Assembly: GCA_041739465.1 (NCBI GenBank)
Contig: JBGSNX010000031.1
Span: forward strand, 1-48,811
Length of the DNA stretch: 48,811 bases
Reading direction: 5' to 3'
Source of the DNA: BOKV01 sp041739465
GTDB taxonomy: Bacteria; Pseudomonadota; Alphaproteobacteria; Rhizobiales; Rhizobiaceae
This document shows, piece by piece, positions 33,316 to 42,040 of this stretch. The notes beneath the pieces are model-generated. The model was given only the letters and a program-made list of their open reading frames with translations. It was not told where the DNA came from and made no database searches. A program made the translations under genes and the position numbers. The first letter of the stretch is position 1; each line of letters begins with the position of its first letter.

Positions 33316-35144
33316 GCACGATCCGGCTGACGGCAGCGCAAGCGTTGGTGCGCTATTGCGCGGCGCAAAAAAATGCAAATGGCGACACCTTTCTTGCAGG
33401 GTGCTGGGCCATTTTCGGGCATGGCAATGTTGCCGGTCTTGGTGAGGCACTTCACGGTGCAGGCGACAGCTTCCCGACCTGGCGCGGCCACAATGAGCAA
33501 TCCATGGCGCATGCTGCGATTGCCTATGCCAAGCAACTCAAGCGCGCCCGGGCCATGATGGTGACTTCCTCGATCGGTCCGGGCGCCACCAACATGGTGA
33601 CGGCAGCGGCCCTTGCCCATGTCAACCGCCTGCCGGTGCTGTTCGTGCCGGCGGACATTTTTGCAGGTCGCGGCCCTGATCCGGTTTTGCAGCAGGTCGA
33701 AAATTTCGGCGACGGCACCGTGACTGCCAATGACTGCTTCCGCCCTGTCAGCCGCTATTTCGACCGGATCATGCGGCCTGAGCAATTGCTGACAGCCCTG
33801 CCCCGCGCTTTCCGGACCATGACCGATCCTGCCGATTGCGGCCCGGTTACCCTTGCGTTCTGCCAGGATGTCCAGGCAGAAGCGCATGACTGGCCGGTTT
33901 CATTTTTCGAGCCAAAAGTCTGGCTGGTACGCAGGCCCTATCCGGACATGGCAGAAGTCCTCAAGGTTTCTCAGATGATACGCGAGGCAAAAAATCCGGT
34001 TATCATCGCAGGCGGCGGTGTGCATTATTCAGATGCCGAAGACAATTTGGCGTATTTTGCAGAGCGCTTGCGCATTCCTGTGGTCGAAACGCAAGCTGGC
34101 AAATCCTCCTTGCCTTGGGATCATCCAATGAATTACGGCCCGGTCGGTGTTACCGGTGCTTCCAGTGCAAATGCACTGTGCGCAAAAGCCGATCTGGTGA
34201 TCGGGGTTGGCACACGGTTTCAGGATTTCACCACAGGTTCATGGGCCCTGTTCAGCGCGCCAAGGCGAAAACTGGTTTCAATCAACGTCAATGCCTATGA
34301 CGCCATGAAGCATGGGGCCGAACCGGTTTGTGGCGATGCCGGAATTTCGCTGGCATTGTTGCAAGAAGCGCTCGGCAGTTACCGCGCCCGCGTGCCAGCC
34401 AAGGGCCTCAAGGAAAAATGGCTTGCCTCGGTTGATCCGTTGACCGCAGCGCCTTCCGATGGCAACGCCCTGCCCACCGACATGCAGGTGATTGGCGCTG
34501 TGCAACGCGCGTCGGGCGAAGACACGGTTGTGATGTGCGCCGCAGGAACCATGCCCGGCGAGTTGCACAAGCTGTGGAAAGCCGGCAAGCCGATGTCCTA
34601 CCACATGGAATACGGCTTCTCGACCATGGGCTACGAGATCGCCGGCGGCCTAGGCATCAAGATGGCCGAACCGGAACGCGATGTCGTGGTCATGCTTGGC
34701 GATGGTTCCTACATGATGATGAATTCAGAACTAGCGACCGCTGTGATGCTCGACATGAAAATCACGGTCGTCATCACCGACAATCGCGGCTATGGCTGCA
34801 TAAACCGGCTACAGATGGCCACCGGTGGAGCCCAGTTCAACAATTTGCTGGAACACTCGCGCCACGCTGTTCCCTCCAGCATCGATTTTGCCGCACATGC
34901 CGCCAGCATGGGTGCGAATGCTGTAAAGGTGACAGCCATTGCGCAACTGGAAAAGGCACTTGCCAAGGCCCGCAAGTCTCCGGGTGTGCAGGTGATTGTC
35001 ATCGACACCGACCCCTACCCTTCGACACAGCAGGGCGGGACCTGGTGGGAAGTTGCCGTACCGGAGGTTTCTGTGCGTCCTTCGGTGCGCAAGGCCCGCA
35101 AGAACTATGAGGCAAAACGCAACGCCCGTTTCCCGATCAACTGA
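33312..35144 (+). CDS. iolD: 3D-(3,5/4)-trihydroxycyclohexane-1,2-dione hydrolase IolD
   Basis: A 610-residue thiamine-diphosphate enzyme of the acetolactate-synthase superfamily. The N-terminal domain has GCWAIFGHGNVAGLGEAL and SFPTWRGHNEQSMAHAA with the catalytic glutamate region of IolD; the C-terminal ThDP/Mg motif begins GDGSYMMMNSE and ends near ITDNRGYGCIN. It opens the ring of the diketo-inositol to 5-deoxyglucuronate. The ATG overlaps the iolC stop, so kinase and hydrolase are co-translated. Confidence 0.95.
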   Translation: MSTIRLTAAQALVRYCAAQKNANGDTFLAGCWAIFGHGNVAGLGEALHGAGDSFPTWRGHNEQSMAHAAIAYAKQLKRARAMMVTSSIGPGATNMVTAAALAHVNRLPVLFVPADIFAGRGPDPVLQQVENFGDGTVTANDCFRPVSRYFDRIMRPEQLLTALPRAFRTMTDPADCGPVTLAFCQDVQAEAHDWPVSFFEPKVWLVRRPYPDMAEVLKVSQMIREAKNPVIIAGGGVHYSDAEDNLAYFAERLRIPVVETQAGKSSLPWDHPMNYGPVGVTGASSANALCAKADLVIGVGTRFQDFTTGSWALFSAPRRKLVSINVNAYDAMKHGAEPVCGDAGISLALLQEALGSYRARVPAKGLKEKWLASVDPLTAAPSDGNALPTDMQVIGAVQRASGEDTVVMCAAGTMPGELHKLWKAGKPMSYHMEYGFSTMGYEIAGGLGIKMAEPERDVVVMLGDGSYMMMNSELATAVMLDMKITVVITDNRGYGCINRLQMATGGAQFNNLLEHSRHAVPSSIDFAAHAASMGANAVKVTAIAQLEKALAKARKSPGVQVIVIDTDPYPSTQQGGTWWEVAVPEVSVRPSVRKARKNYEAKRNARFPIN

Positions 35145-35174
35145 GCAGACATAGCTTGAAATGGAAATTCGCAA

Positions 35175-36077
35175 ATGATCCGCTACGGAACCAACCCGAT
35201 CGCCTGGACAAATGATGACGACCGCTCGATCGGCGCACACATAAGCCTTGAACAATGCCTGCGCGAGACTGCACAAATCGGCTTTGACGGCATCGAAAAA
35301 GGCCACAAGATGCCCAGTGACGGCGCGGCGCTGAAAGCCCTTTTGGCTTCGTATGGCCTCGTTTTCGTTTCCGGATGGCATTCGACCAATCTGCTGGCGC
35401 ACGACATTGCTGCCGAGAAGCGGGCAATCCAGCCCCATCTCGACATGCTGAAGGCCAATGATTGCAAGGTTTGCATCGTGTGCGAAACTTCCAATGCCAT
35501 ACATGGGAACGACAAGGCGGCATTGGTGGACAAACCACTGCTTGAAGCCTCAAATTGGTCAAGGTTCGGCGCCGATATCGAGGCGATTGCCGAGTTTACT
35601 GCGGCCCAGGGAATTGAACTGGTTTACCACCACCACATGGGTACCATTGTCGAGAACCGCGACGAGATCGGCCGACTGATGGACAGCACAGGACCGGCAA
35701 CAAAGCTGCTGCTTGACACCGGCCATGCCTGGTTTGGCGGCAGCGACCCGGCTGAACTGGCGCAAAGCTACATGCAGCGCGTTCGCCACATCCATGCCAA
35801 GAATGTCCGGCCGCAAATCGCAAAACAGGTGCGCGAAGAGCGCTTGAGTTTCCTTGAAGGCGTGCGGCGCGGAGTGTTTACGGTTCCTGGCGATCCCGAA
35901 GGGATTGTCGAATTCGCACCGGTACTGAAGATTGCCGCACAGCATGGCTATTCCGGCTGGCTGGTCATTGAGGCAGAACAGGATTCACTGCTGCGCATTC
36001 CGCTGGAGTATCAGTCGATGGGACTGGCGGCGTTGAAAGCAACAGCAAAAGCTGTTGGCCTTGACAATCAGCCCTGA
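35175..36077 (+). CDS. iolE: Inosose dehydratase IolE
   Basis: A 300-residue xylose-isomerase-like TIM barrel. Family marks are YGTNPIAWTNDDD at the start, GFDGIEKGHKMP, VYHHHMGTIVENRDEI, LLDTGHAWFGGSDP and RHIHAKNVR, which hold the divalent metal. It removes water from scyllo-inosose to give the trihydroxycyclohexanedione used by IolD. The gene follows iolD by 30 bases. The ribosome site is weak but the first residues match the family, so the ATG at 35175 is secure. Confidence 0.95.
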   Translation: MIRYGTNPIAWTNDDDRSIGAHISLEQCLRETAQIGFDGIEKGHKMPSDGAALKALLASYGLVFVSGWHSTNLLAHDIAAEKRAIQPHLDMLKANDCKVCIVCETSNAIHGNDKAALVDKPLLEASNWSRFGADIEAIAEFTAAQGIELVYHHHMGTIVENRDEIGRLMDSTGPATKLLLDTGHAWFGGSDPAELAQSYMQRVRHIHAKNVRPQIAKQVREERLSFLEGVRRGVFTVPGDPEGIVEFAPVLKIAAQHGYSGWLVIEAEQDSLLRIPLEYQSMGLAALKATAKAVGLDNQP

Positions 36078-36087
36078 GGACCGCGAC

Positions 36088-36303
36088 TTGGAAAAATTCT
36101 TCGATTTCAAAAATCCGATTTATAATCCGCTCTGGGTCAGGCTGCTGATAGTCGGCTCGGCCAGCGGCTGGGGACTGTTCGAGTTCGTTTCGGGCAACCA
36201 CATCTGGGGCGCCGTTTTTCTGGCAGCAGCGGGGATAGCTCTGAACGGCCTCTTTCTTTCACGGCCGAAACAGGACGAAAACGACAGGGGTGAGGGCAAA
36301 TGA
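36088..36303 (+). CDS. Small two-helix membrane protein between iolE and iolB, function unknown
   Basis: I do not recognise a family. From a TTG at 36088 (GAGGA seven bases before) it encodes 71 residues: an acidic, aromatic start (EKFFDFKNPIYNPLW), two likely membrane helices (about 16-36 and 39-58, the second rich in Ala and Gly), and a charged tail (SRPKQDENDRGEGK). The frame is open upstream to 36055, overlapping iolE, so an earlier TTG is possible. Its stop overlaps the iolB start as ATGA, so it is clearly part of the operon. Codon use and coupling argue that it is real; a role in inositol uptake or membrane assembly would be a guess. Confidence 0.7.
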   Translation: MEKFFDFKNPIYNPLWVRLLIVGSASGWGLFEFVSGNHIWGAVFLAAAGIALNGLFLSRPKQDENDRGEGK

Positions 36304-37097
36304 GCAAATTGCTGGTGAAGCCAAGAAACAAGAAAAGCTGCGCAACCAAGATCACGCCAAAGTCGGCTGGCTGGACATATGTCGGCTTTGAACTTCACCG
36401 CCTCAAGCCCGGCGAGAAACTGACTGGTGGCAAGAAAAAGCGGGAAGCTTGCCTGGTGTTCGTCACTGGCACAGGTTCGGTTCACGCAGCAGGCAAGGAT
36501 CTTGGAAGCCTCGGCAAACGGGCGTCACCTTTTGATGGCCCGCCGGCTGCGGTCTACGTTCCTGCCGGGGAAGACTGGGAAGTAGTTGCCACAACTGACC
36601 TTGAGCTTGCTGTTTGCACTGCTCCGGGGAAACCAGGGAGGCTTGGCGCGCGCGTGATTGCCGAAGACAAGCTCACACGCGAGACGCGCGGCAAGGGCAC
36701 CAACACCCGCTACGTCACCAACATCCTGCCTGAAGGCGAACCCGCGCAGTCGCTGCTGGTGGTGGAAGTTATCACCCCCGGTGGGCACACGTCCTCTTAC
36801 CCGCCGCACAAGCACGACAAGGACGACCTGCCGCGCGAATCCTATCTGGAAGAAACCTACTACCACCGGCTGAACCCGCCGCAGGGCTTTGCCTTCCAGC
36901 GCGTTTATACCGACGACCGCTCACTTGACGAAGCGATGGCGGTGGAAGATGGCGACGTCGTACTTGTTCCAAAGGGCTATCACCCCTGCGCTGCCTGCCA
37001 CGGCTATGATCTGTACTATCTCAATGTCATGGCAGGGCCAAAGCGCACCTGGAAATTTCACAATGCCGCTGAACATGAATGGATGTTGCAGGCATAG
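36300..37097 (+). CDS. iolB: 5-deoxy-glucuronate isomerase IolB
   Basis: A 265-residue bicupin isomerase. The metal-binding centre is seen in SSYPPHKHDKDDLPRESYLEETYYH, and later YTDDRSLDEAM and GYHPCAACHGYDLYYLNVMAG match IolB. It converts 5-deoxyglucuronate to 5-dehydro-2-deoxygluconate, the substrate of the IolC kinase. Last gene of the operon; its ATG overlaps the stop of the small membrane protein gene. It converges with ackA, 22 bases apart. The methylmalonate-semialdehyde dehydrogenase gene iolA, needed for the final step, is not in the window. Confidence 0.94.
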   Translation: MSKLLVKPRNKKSCATKITPKSAGWTYVGFELHRLKPGEKLTGGKKKREACLVFVTGTGSVHAAGKDLGSLGKRASPFDGPPAAVYVPAGEDWEVVATTDLELAVCTAPGKPGRLGARVIAEDKLTRETRGKGTNTRYVTNILPEGEPAQSLLVVEVITPGGHTSSYPPHKHDKDDLPRESYLEETYYHRLNPPQGFAFQRVYTDDRSLDEAMAVEDGDVVLVPKGYHPCAACHGYDLYYLNVMAGPKRTWKFHNAAEHEWMLQA

Positions 37098-37098
37098 G

Positions 37099-37149
37099 GC
37101 CAAGGCTCAATGGCAGGTTTCAGCCAAGCACTTTGCTGACAGCCTTGGC
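37099..37149. repeat. Inverted repeat across the iolB-ackA convergent junction
   Basis: GCCAAGGCT (37099-37107) and AGCCTTGGC (37141-37149) are perfect complements separated by 33 bases. They straddle the end of ackA and the 22-base gap to iolB. A bidirectional transcript end is possible, but the loop is long and there is no T run, so this is weak. Confidence 0.35.
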
Positions 37150-38280
37150 AATCACGCTTTCCTCGTCCGTGGCAATGACCATGATCCGGACAGCACCGGT
37201 CCCGATATCCTTGGTGTTTGCCTGATTGCGGTCGGGCGAACAGGCGATGCCGAGCCACCCCATGCCTTCGCATACGCCTGCCCTGACCAGTCTTGAATTT
37301 TCACCGATCCCACCGGTGAAAACCAGCGCATCCAGCCCGCCAAGCACTGCAGCCAGAGCGCCGGTCTCCCGGCGTATGCGGTGGATGAAATAGCTGATCG
37401 CCTGGCGCGATTCGAGCGTGTCTGAAGCCTCCAGCGTGCGCATGTCGTGCGACAGGCCGGACAAGCCGAGCAACCCGCTTTCCTTGTAGAGAAGGTATGA
37501 GAGTTGCCCGGCATCAAGGCCCTCATGCTGCAGCATGTACAAGAGGACACCCGGATCAATCTGGCCGCTGCGTGTTCCCATCGCCAAACCGTCAAGCGCC
37601 GAAAGGCCCATGGTGGAAGCAACCGACTTGCCTTCTTTCAGGGCGCACATCGAAGCACCATTGCCAAGATGTGCAATGATCACCTTTCCTTTTGCAATTT
37701 CCGGTGCGGTCCTTGCAAGTTCAGCGGCAATGAAATCATACGACAAACCGTGAAAGCCGTAGCGGCGCACCCCCGCATCAAAATAGCGCCTGGGCAGGGC
37801 GAAAGTCTCTTCCTCAAACGAATGCCCGCGGTGAAAGGCCGTATCGAAGCAACCAATTTGCACTGCATTTGGAAACACGCGCTGTGCTGCAGCGACAGCG
37901 GCAAGGTTGTGGGGCTGGTGCAGTGGTGCCAGAGGCGAAAGCTGTTCAAGAACGTTGATAGTGGCCGCATCAAGGACACGCGGTTCTGCAAAATCAGCGC
38001 CGCCATGCACAATGCGATGCCCGACACCGGCAATTGCAGTGCCTGCGGGCAAGAAACCGGTTTGGGGCGTCAGTATCGCCTCTAGTGCCGCTGCGTGGGT
38101 GTTGGCAGATATCTGCGTTGAATGCTTTTGTCCGCCATCAGGCTTGACCGTCAGTCTTGCCTCGCCGCCAAGGTTTTCCACCTGGCCTTCAGCCAGTTGC
38201 AGCGGTGGATTCCCCGGCTCGTACAGCGCGAACTTCAGCGACGACGAACCGGCATTCAGCGTCAGGATCAAGCCATTCAT
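37120..38280 (-). CDS. ackA: Acetate kinase family protein
   Basis: A 386-residue acetate/propionate/butyrate kinase of the ASKHA fold. Signatures are LTLNAGSSSLKFALYE at the start, VGHRIVHGG, CFDTAFH, YGFHGLSYDFIA, IAHLGNGASMCAL and FTGGIGENS. It makes ATP from acyl phosphate and ADP. The ATG at 38280 overlaps the stop of the phosphotransacylase gene (ATGA), so the pair forms an acyl-CoA to acyl-phosphate to ATP module. Acetate is the usual substrate, but the partner's PTA/PTB type leaves propionyl or butyryl substrates open. Confidence 0.94.
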   Translation of the reverse strand: MNGLILTLNAGSSSLKFALYEPGNPPLQLAEGQVENLGGEARLTVKPDGGQKHSTQISANTHAAALEAILTPQTGFLPAGTAIAGVGHRIVHGGADFAEPRVLDAATINVLEQLSPLAPLHQPHNLAAVAAAQRVFPNAVQIGCFDTAFHRGHSFEEETFALPRRYFDAGVRRYGFHGLSYDFIAAELARTAPEIAKGKVIIAHLGNGASMCALKEGKSVASTMGLSALDGLAMGTRSGQIDPGVLLYMLQHEGLDAGQLSYLLYKESGLLGLSGLSHDMRTLEASDTLESRQAISYFIHRIRRETGALAAVLGGLDALVFTGGIGENSRLVRAGVCEGMGWLGIACSPDRNQANTKDIGTGAVRIMVIATDEESVIAKAVSKVLG

Positions 38281-39665
38281 CCGCGCGCCTGCCATTTGGC
38301 GTAGAGCGCAGCCACCGCACAGGAAGCAAGCCGCGACATGTCATCATCCGCCCGGCTGGTCAGGATGATCGGGCATTTTGCGCCGATCACGATGCCGGCA
38401 GCTTCCGCATGCGCGGCAAAGGTCAGCTGCTTTGCAATCATGTTGCCAGCTTCCATGTTTGGCATCGCAAGAATGTCCGCCCGGCCGGCGACCGGGGACT
38501 TGATGCCCTTGGTCCTGGCCGCGCCAAGATCAATTGCATTGTCCATGGCGAGCGGACCATCGACGAGGCCGCCGGTGATTTGTCCGCGATCGGCCATTTT
38601 CGCCAGTATCGCCGCATCCAACGTTGAAGGGATCTTGCTGTTGACGGTTTCTACCGCCGACAAAACCCCGACCTTCGGCATCTTGATCCCCAGCGAATGT
38701 GCTAGTTCGATGGCATTCTGGATAATGTCGACCTTGGTCTCGAGGTCCGGCGCGATGTTGATTGCCGCGTCAGTCACCATCAGGAGATGCTGAAGGCCGG
38801 GAACATCCATCACGAATACATGGCTGAGCCGCCGGTTGGTGCGCAATCCGCCCTCGCGCTTCACTACATGGTGGAGCAATTGATCGGTATGCAGATGCCC
38901 CTTCATCACCGCCTGCGCTTTGCCTTCATGCACCAGCGCAACGCCACGCGCCGCAGCCGCGTCATGGTCGCCAATGTCGATGATTTCAAAGCCGCCGATG
39001 TCGGCGTTCAACGCGCGTGCAGCTTCCTCGATCTTGGAGGCGTTACCAATCAGGATGGGATCAATCAGCGTGTGGCGGGCCGCAAGCACCGCGCCGCCCA
39101 ATGAGTTGACTTCTTCAGGCGCAATGACGGCGGTTCGCAGTGCGGCAAGCGGGGCAGCCCTTTCCAGAAGTCTCTCAAAATGCACGTGCCGGCGCACGGT
39201 CAGGCCCGGCACATCCGAAGCCTCGAAGCTGAAGTTGCGTTCGGGGGCAATCACCTCCGCCTCGCCTTCCAGCACCAGCACGCCGTCTGCGCGGTGAACC
39301 GAAACTTCAAAACGGGCAACACGGCCGGGAAGCTTCTCGACGAGCCTGACCTTGGTGACCATTTCATCGCCCGAATAGATGCGATCGAGGAAGCGCACCG
39401 TCTGGCTGTTATACAATGTGCCGGGTCCGGGCAGCAGATTGCCAAGCACCGCGGAAATGGATGATGCCACCCACATGGAAGGTGCGGTTGCCCGTTCGTC
39501 CTCCCGGCCGTCGCCATCACCGTCCGATTTGGGCAAATGCATCGGGTTGTGATTGCCCGACGCGTTGGCAAACACATAAAGATCATCGGCGCGGCACAGG
39601 CGCTTGAGTTCCGCCTCCATGCCCACTTTCAAATCATCATATGGCGTATTGGAAATAAGCGTCAT
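38277..39665 (-). CDS. MaoC-like hydratase / phosphate acyltransferase fusion
   Basis: A 462-residue two-domain protein. Residues about 10-150 are a MaoC (R-hydratase) hot-dog domain; residues about 160-460 are a phosphate acetyl/butyryltransferase domain (VMKGHLHTDQLLHHVVKREGGLR, HVFVMDVPG, GIVIGAKCPIILTSRADD). The PTA half exchanges CoA for phosphate on acyl-CoA. In the MaoC half the catalytic motif, normally GDxNPxH, reads GNHNPMH: the aspartate is an asparagine while the histidine stays, so hydratase activity is doubtful. An acidic insert (SDGDGDGREDER) follows. The ATG at 39665 overlaps the DUF3141 stop. The fusion is familiar in alphaproteobacteria. Confidence 0.9.
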   Translation of the reverse strand: MTLISNTPYDDLKVGMEAELKRLCRADDLYVFANASGNHNPMHLPKSDGDGDGREDERATAPSMWVASSISAVLGNLLPGPGTLYNSQTVRFLDRIYSGDEMVTKVRLVEKLPGRVARFEVSVHRADGVLVLEGEAEVIAPERNFSFEASDVPGLTVRRHVHFERLLERAAPLAALRTAVIAPEEVNSLGGAVLAARHTLIDPILIGNASKIEEAARALNADIGGFEIIDIGDHDAAAARGVALVHEGKAQAVMKGHLHTDQLLHHVVKREGGLRTNRRLSHVFVMDVPGLQHLLMVTDAAINIAPDLETKVDIIQNAIELAHSLGIKMPKVGVLSAVETVNSKIPSTLDAAILAKMADRGQITGGLVDGPLAMDNAIDLGAARTKGIKSPVAGRADILAMPNMEAGNMIAKQLTFAAHAEAAGIVIGAKCPIILTSRADDDMSRLASCAVAALYAKWQARG

Positions 39666-42040
39666 TGTGCAGCTTCCTTGGCAATTGCCTTGGCTTTTGG
39701 GGTGGGCACTTCCAGCAGATTGCACATCTTTGTCAGCAATTCGAGCGTGGACGGCTCCATTTCATTGCTGTCGCCCAGAATGTAATCAACGATTTCCAAC
39801 GCCTGGCTGCGCTGATTGGCGCCGGTTATCAGCGCCGGCAACGAGGTAAGCGCCTCTTCGGGCTCAAAATGCACCATCAGGGTCTGTTCGTGAATGAGCC
39901 TTGCTCGCTCCGCCGCGTCAAGGCTGGCAAACGGCTCACGGACTGTCAGCACTTCTGACGACCGCTCAAGCCTATCCCTGCGAACAACGCTGCGGCTGGA
40001 GGCCAGCATGACCAGCATGCGTACAACGCCTTCGGCAAACCCGCCGCTGTTCATGCGCTCCAGCGCACCAAGAACTTCTGGAAGCGCACGCAGTTCTGAC
40101 GCGTCTTTGCGAGTCCGAGAACGGCCATGGCTCCGGCCATACCAGACCGCCAACGGGCTGGTGAAAGCCGACAGAAACGCCATTTCGGTTCCAAAGGCGC
40201 GCATGTCACGCACCACATTCCAGCTTTGCTCGATCATGCCTGCAACAAGGGCTTCCCAGGCAAGGAAAGGATTGTCGGGTGAGGCCTTTGCGCGGGTCTG
40301 GCGCGCCTGTTCGGCCTGCCGCTCGACACCGGCGACAAGAGGGTTTTTTGAAGCCATGAGTTGGCGTTGCAACCGCAGCGGATGCATTGTGCGCGAGACT
40401 TCCGCCATCTCCTGTGTGACAGTCGCGCGCAACAGCGGACCCATCGTCACATCGTAAACTTCTGCAATGTTTTCTGACAGGCGCGAGACGGCGGCGAATG
40501 CTGCTTCCTCGCCGCGCTGGTCGTCCAGCGCCAGAATGTCGGACATCTTTCGCGCCACGAAGCTGACCGAGAATTGCTTCTCCTTGCCAGTGCCCTTAAC
40601 GTCCTCGATGATCATTTCATAGAGGCCCGGTGGCAACGCCTCGATGGTCTTGAGTGTCGATGCCATCTGGGTGTGTTCGCGCTTGGCGACCGAGGAAGAA
40701 ACGAAAATGCCAAGGTGGCCAACTTCGTCATGTACCATGTACAGGATGCGCTGGCCGCGAATGCGGATTTCAGTTTCGTCCGAGTAAGCATCGACAATCC
40801 AGTTCAGCGCCTGCTGTGGCGGCGTAATGTTGTCGCCATGCGAGGCAAATACGATGATCGGGGCACGGATCTGCTTGGGATCGATCGAGCGACCGGTTTC
40901 AAGCCGCGCCTCATTGCGCGCCAACCGGTTTCCGACAAACAGGTTCTCGACGATCCAGCGGATTTCCGCGCTCGTCATCAGGTGGAATCCGCCCCACCAC
41001 TTTTCGAAATCAAGGAAGCGTTCGATCGCGCCCTTTTGGTCGACGGTCGAGTACAGATCGTAGTATTTGCGAAACCAGGTGCGGCCTGGATTGAGCGATT
41101 CAAAATTCAGAACAAGGTTCGCGCCGTCAAACAGACCCCCGCCAAGGTCCGACATCAAGAGCGCCGGGGTAACGCCGCCAACCATGCCGCCGGCATAACG
41201 CATCGGGTCTTGGCCGAGACGGCCAGACCAATAGGACATTGGCGCGCCGTTGAGAACCACCGGCCCTGTGAGGTCTGGATTGGTCGCGGCCAGGATCGCC
41301 GATCCCCAGCCGCCCTGGCAATTCCCCACCACAACCGGCTTTGGCGACTTGGGGTGGCGACGGCGGATTTCCCGCAGGAATTCGGCTTCCGACCGGGTCA
41401 CACTTGCAAGCTCCTGCCCTGGTTCGGGGAATGGCCTGAATGCCACGAAATAGACCGGATGTCCGTCGGACAGCGCAACGCCTACCTGGCTGTCCGGCTT
41501 GAAGCCGCCTATGCCCGCGCCATGGCCCGCACGCGGATCGATGATGACATATGGCCGTTTCCAGTCATGCAAGATGACACCGGCAGGCGGGATGATCTTC
41601 AAAAGGATGTAATTGCTCGGCGGCGTCAGCTTGGCGCCATCAACGATGATTTCATAGTCATAGATCAAGACTGGCGGCGCGCCGGCCGCTTCATGCTCAA
41701 GGTAGATGTCTCCGCTCTGGCGCAAGGCATCCATGGTCAGGATGCTGCGTTGCATCGCATCGGTCACATATTCTTCAAACGCCTTGCCCAATTTGTCAGT
41801 GGAAGCCAGTGCTGCGATGCCGTCGCCTGCCCTGGTCGCATCGTGCGAGAAACTCTGGAAAAAAGCCGAGTAGTCGGCTTGGGCCCGAGCTGCATGCAGC
41901 GTCGCTGCTTCCCGCATCATGTTGATTTGGTTGCTCCAGATTTCCATCGCCTGGAGCGCGAGGTTCTGTGGACCGTTTTCATTGGAGCGGGTCATTGGAG
42001 TGCCCTGACTTTGGTTGGGATTGCTGTGATCGGAATTCAC
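39662..42040 (-). CDS. DUF3141 alpha/beta-hydrolase, polyhydroxyalkanoate-synthase-like
   Basis: A 792-residue DUF3141 protein. The central part is an alpha/beta-hydrolase with a PhaC-like triad: Cys241 in VVGNCQGGWGSA, Asp403 in ASHGDNITPP and His442 in DEVGHLGIF. Before it lies a helical N-terminus (about 25-115), comparable in place to the N-domain of PHA synthases or to phasin-like helices; after it a mostly helical C-terminal region of about 300 residues with no clear motif. Its biochemical function is not established. The start is GTG 42040, overlapping the fabI stop as GTGA; ATG 41995 is an alternative. It lies between fabI and the phosphotransacylase in one operon. Confidence 0.88.
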   Translation of the reverse strand: MNSDHSNPNQSQGTPMTRSNENGPQNLALQAMEIWSNQINMMREAATLHAARAQADYSAFFQSFSHDATRAGDGIAALASTDKLGKAFEEYVTDAMQRSILTMDALRQSGDIYLEHEAAGAPPVLIYDYEIIVDGAKLTPPSNYILLKIIPPAGVILHDWKRPYVIIDPRAGHGAGIGGFKPDSQVGVALSDGHPVYFVAFRPFPEPGQELASVTRSEAEFLREIRRRHPKSPKPVVVGNCQGGWGSAILAATNPDLTGPVVLNGAPMSYWSGRLGQDPMRYAGGMVGGVTPALLMSDLGGGLFDGANLVLNFESLNPGRTWFRKYYDLYSTVDQKGAIERFLDFEKWWGGFHLMTSAEIRWIVENLFVGNRLARNEARLETGRSIDPKQIRAPIIVFASHGDNITPPQQALNWIVDAYSDETEIRIRGQRILYMVHDEVGHLGIFVSSSVAKREHTQMASTLKTIEALPPGLYEMIIEDVKGTGKEKQFSVSFVARKMSDILALDDQRGEEAAFAAVSRLSENIAEVYDVTMGPLLRATVTQEMAEVSRTMHPLRLQRQLMASKNPLVAGVERQAEQARQTRAKASPDNPFLAWEALVAGMIEQSWNVVRDMRAFGTEMAFLSAFTSPLAVWYGRSHGRSRTRKDASELRALPEVLGALERMNSGGFAEGVVRMLVMLASSRSVVRRDRLERSSEVLTVREPFASLDAAERARLIHEQTLMVHFEPEEALTSLPALITGANQRSQALEIVDYILGDSNEMEPSTLELLTKMCNLLEVPTPKAKAIAKEAAQ

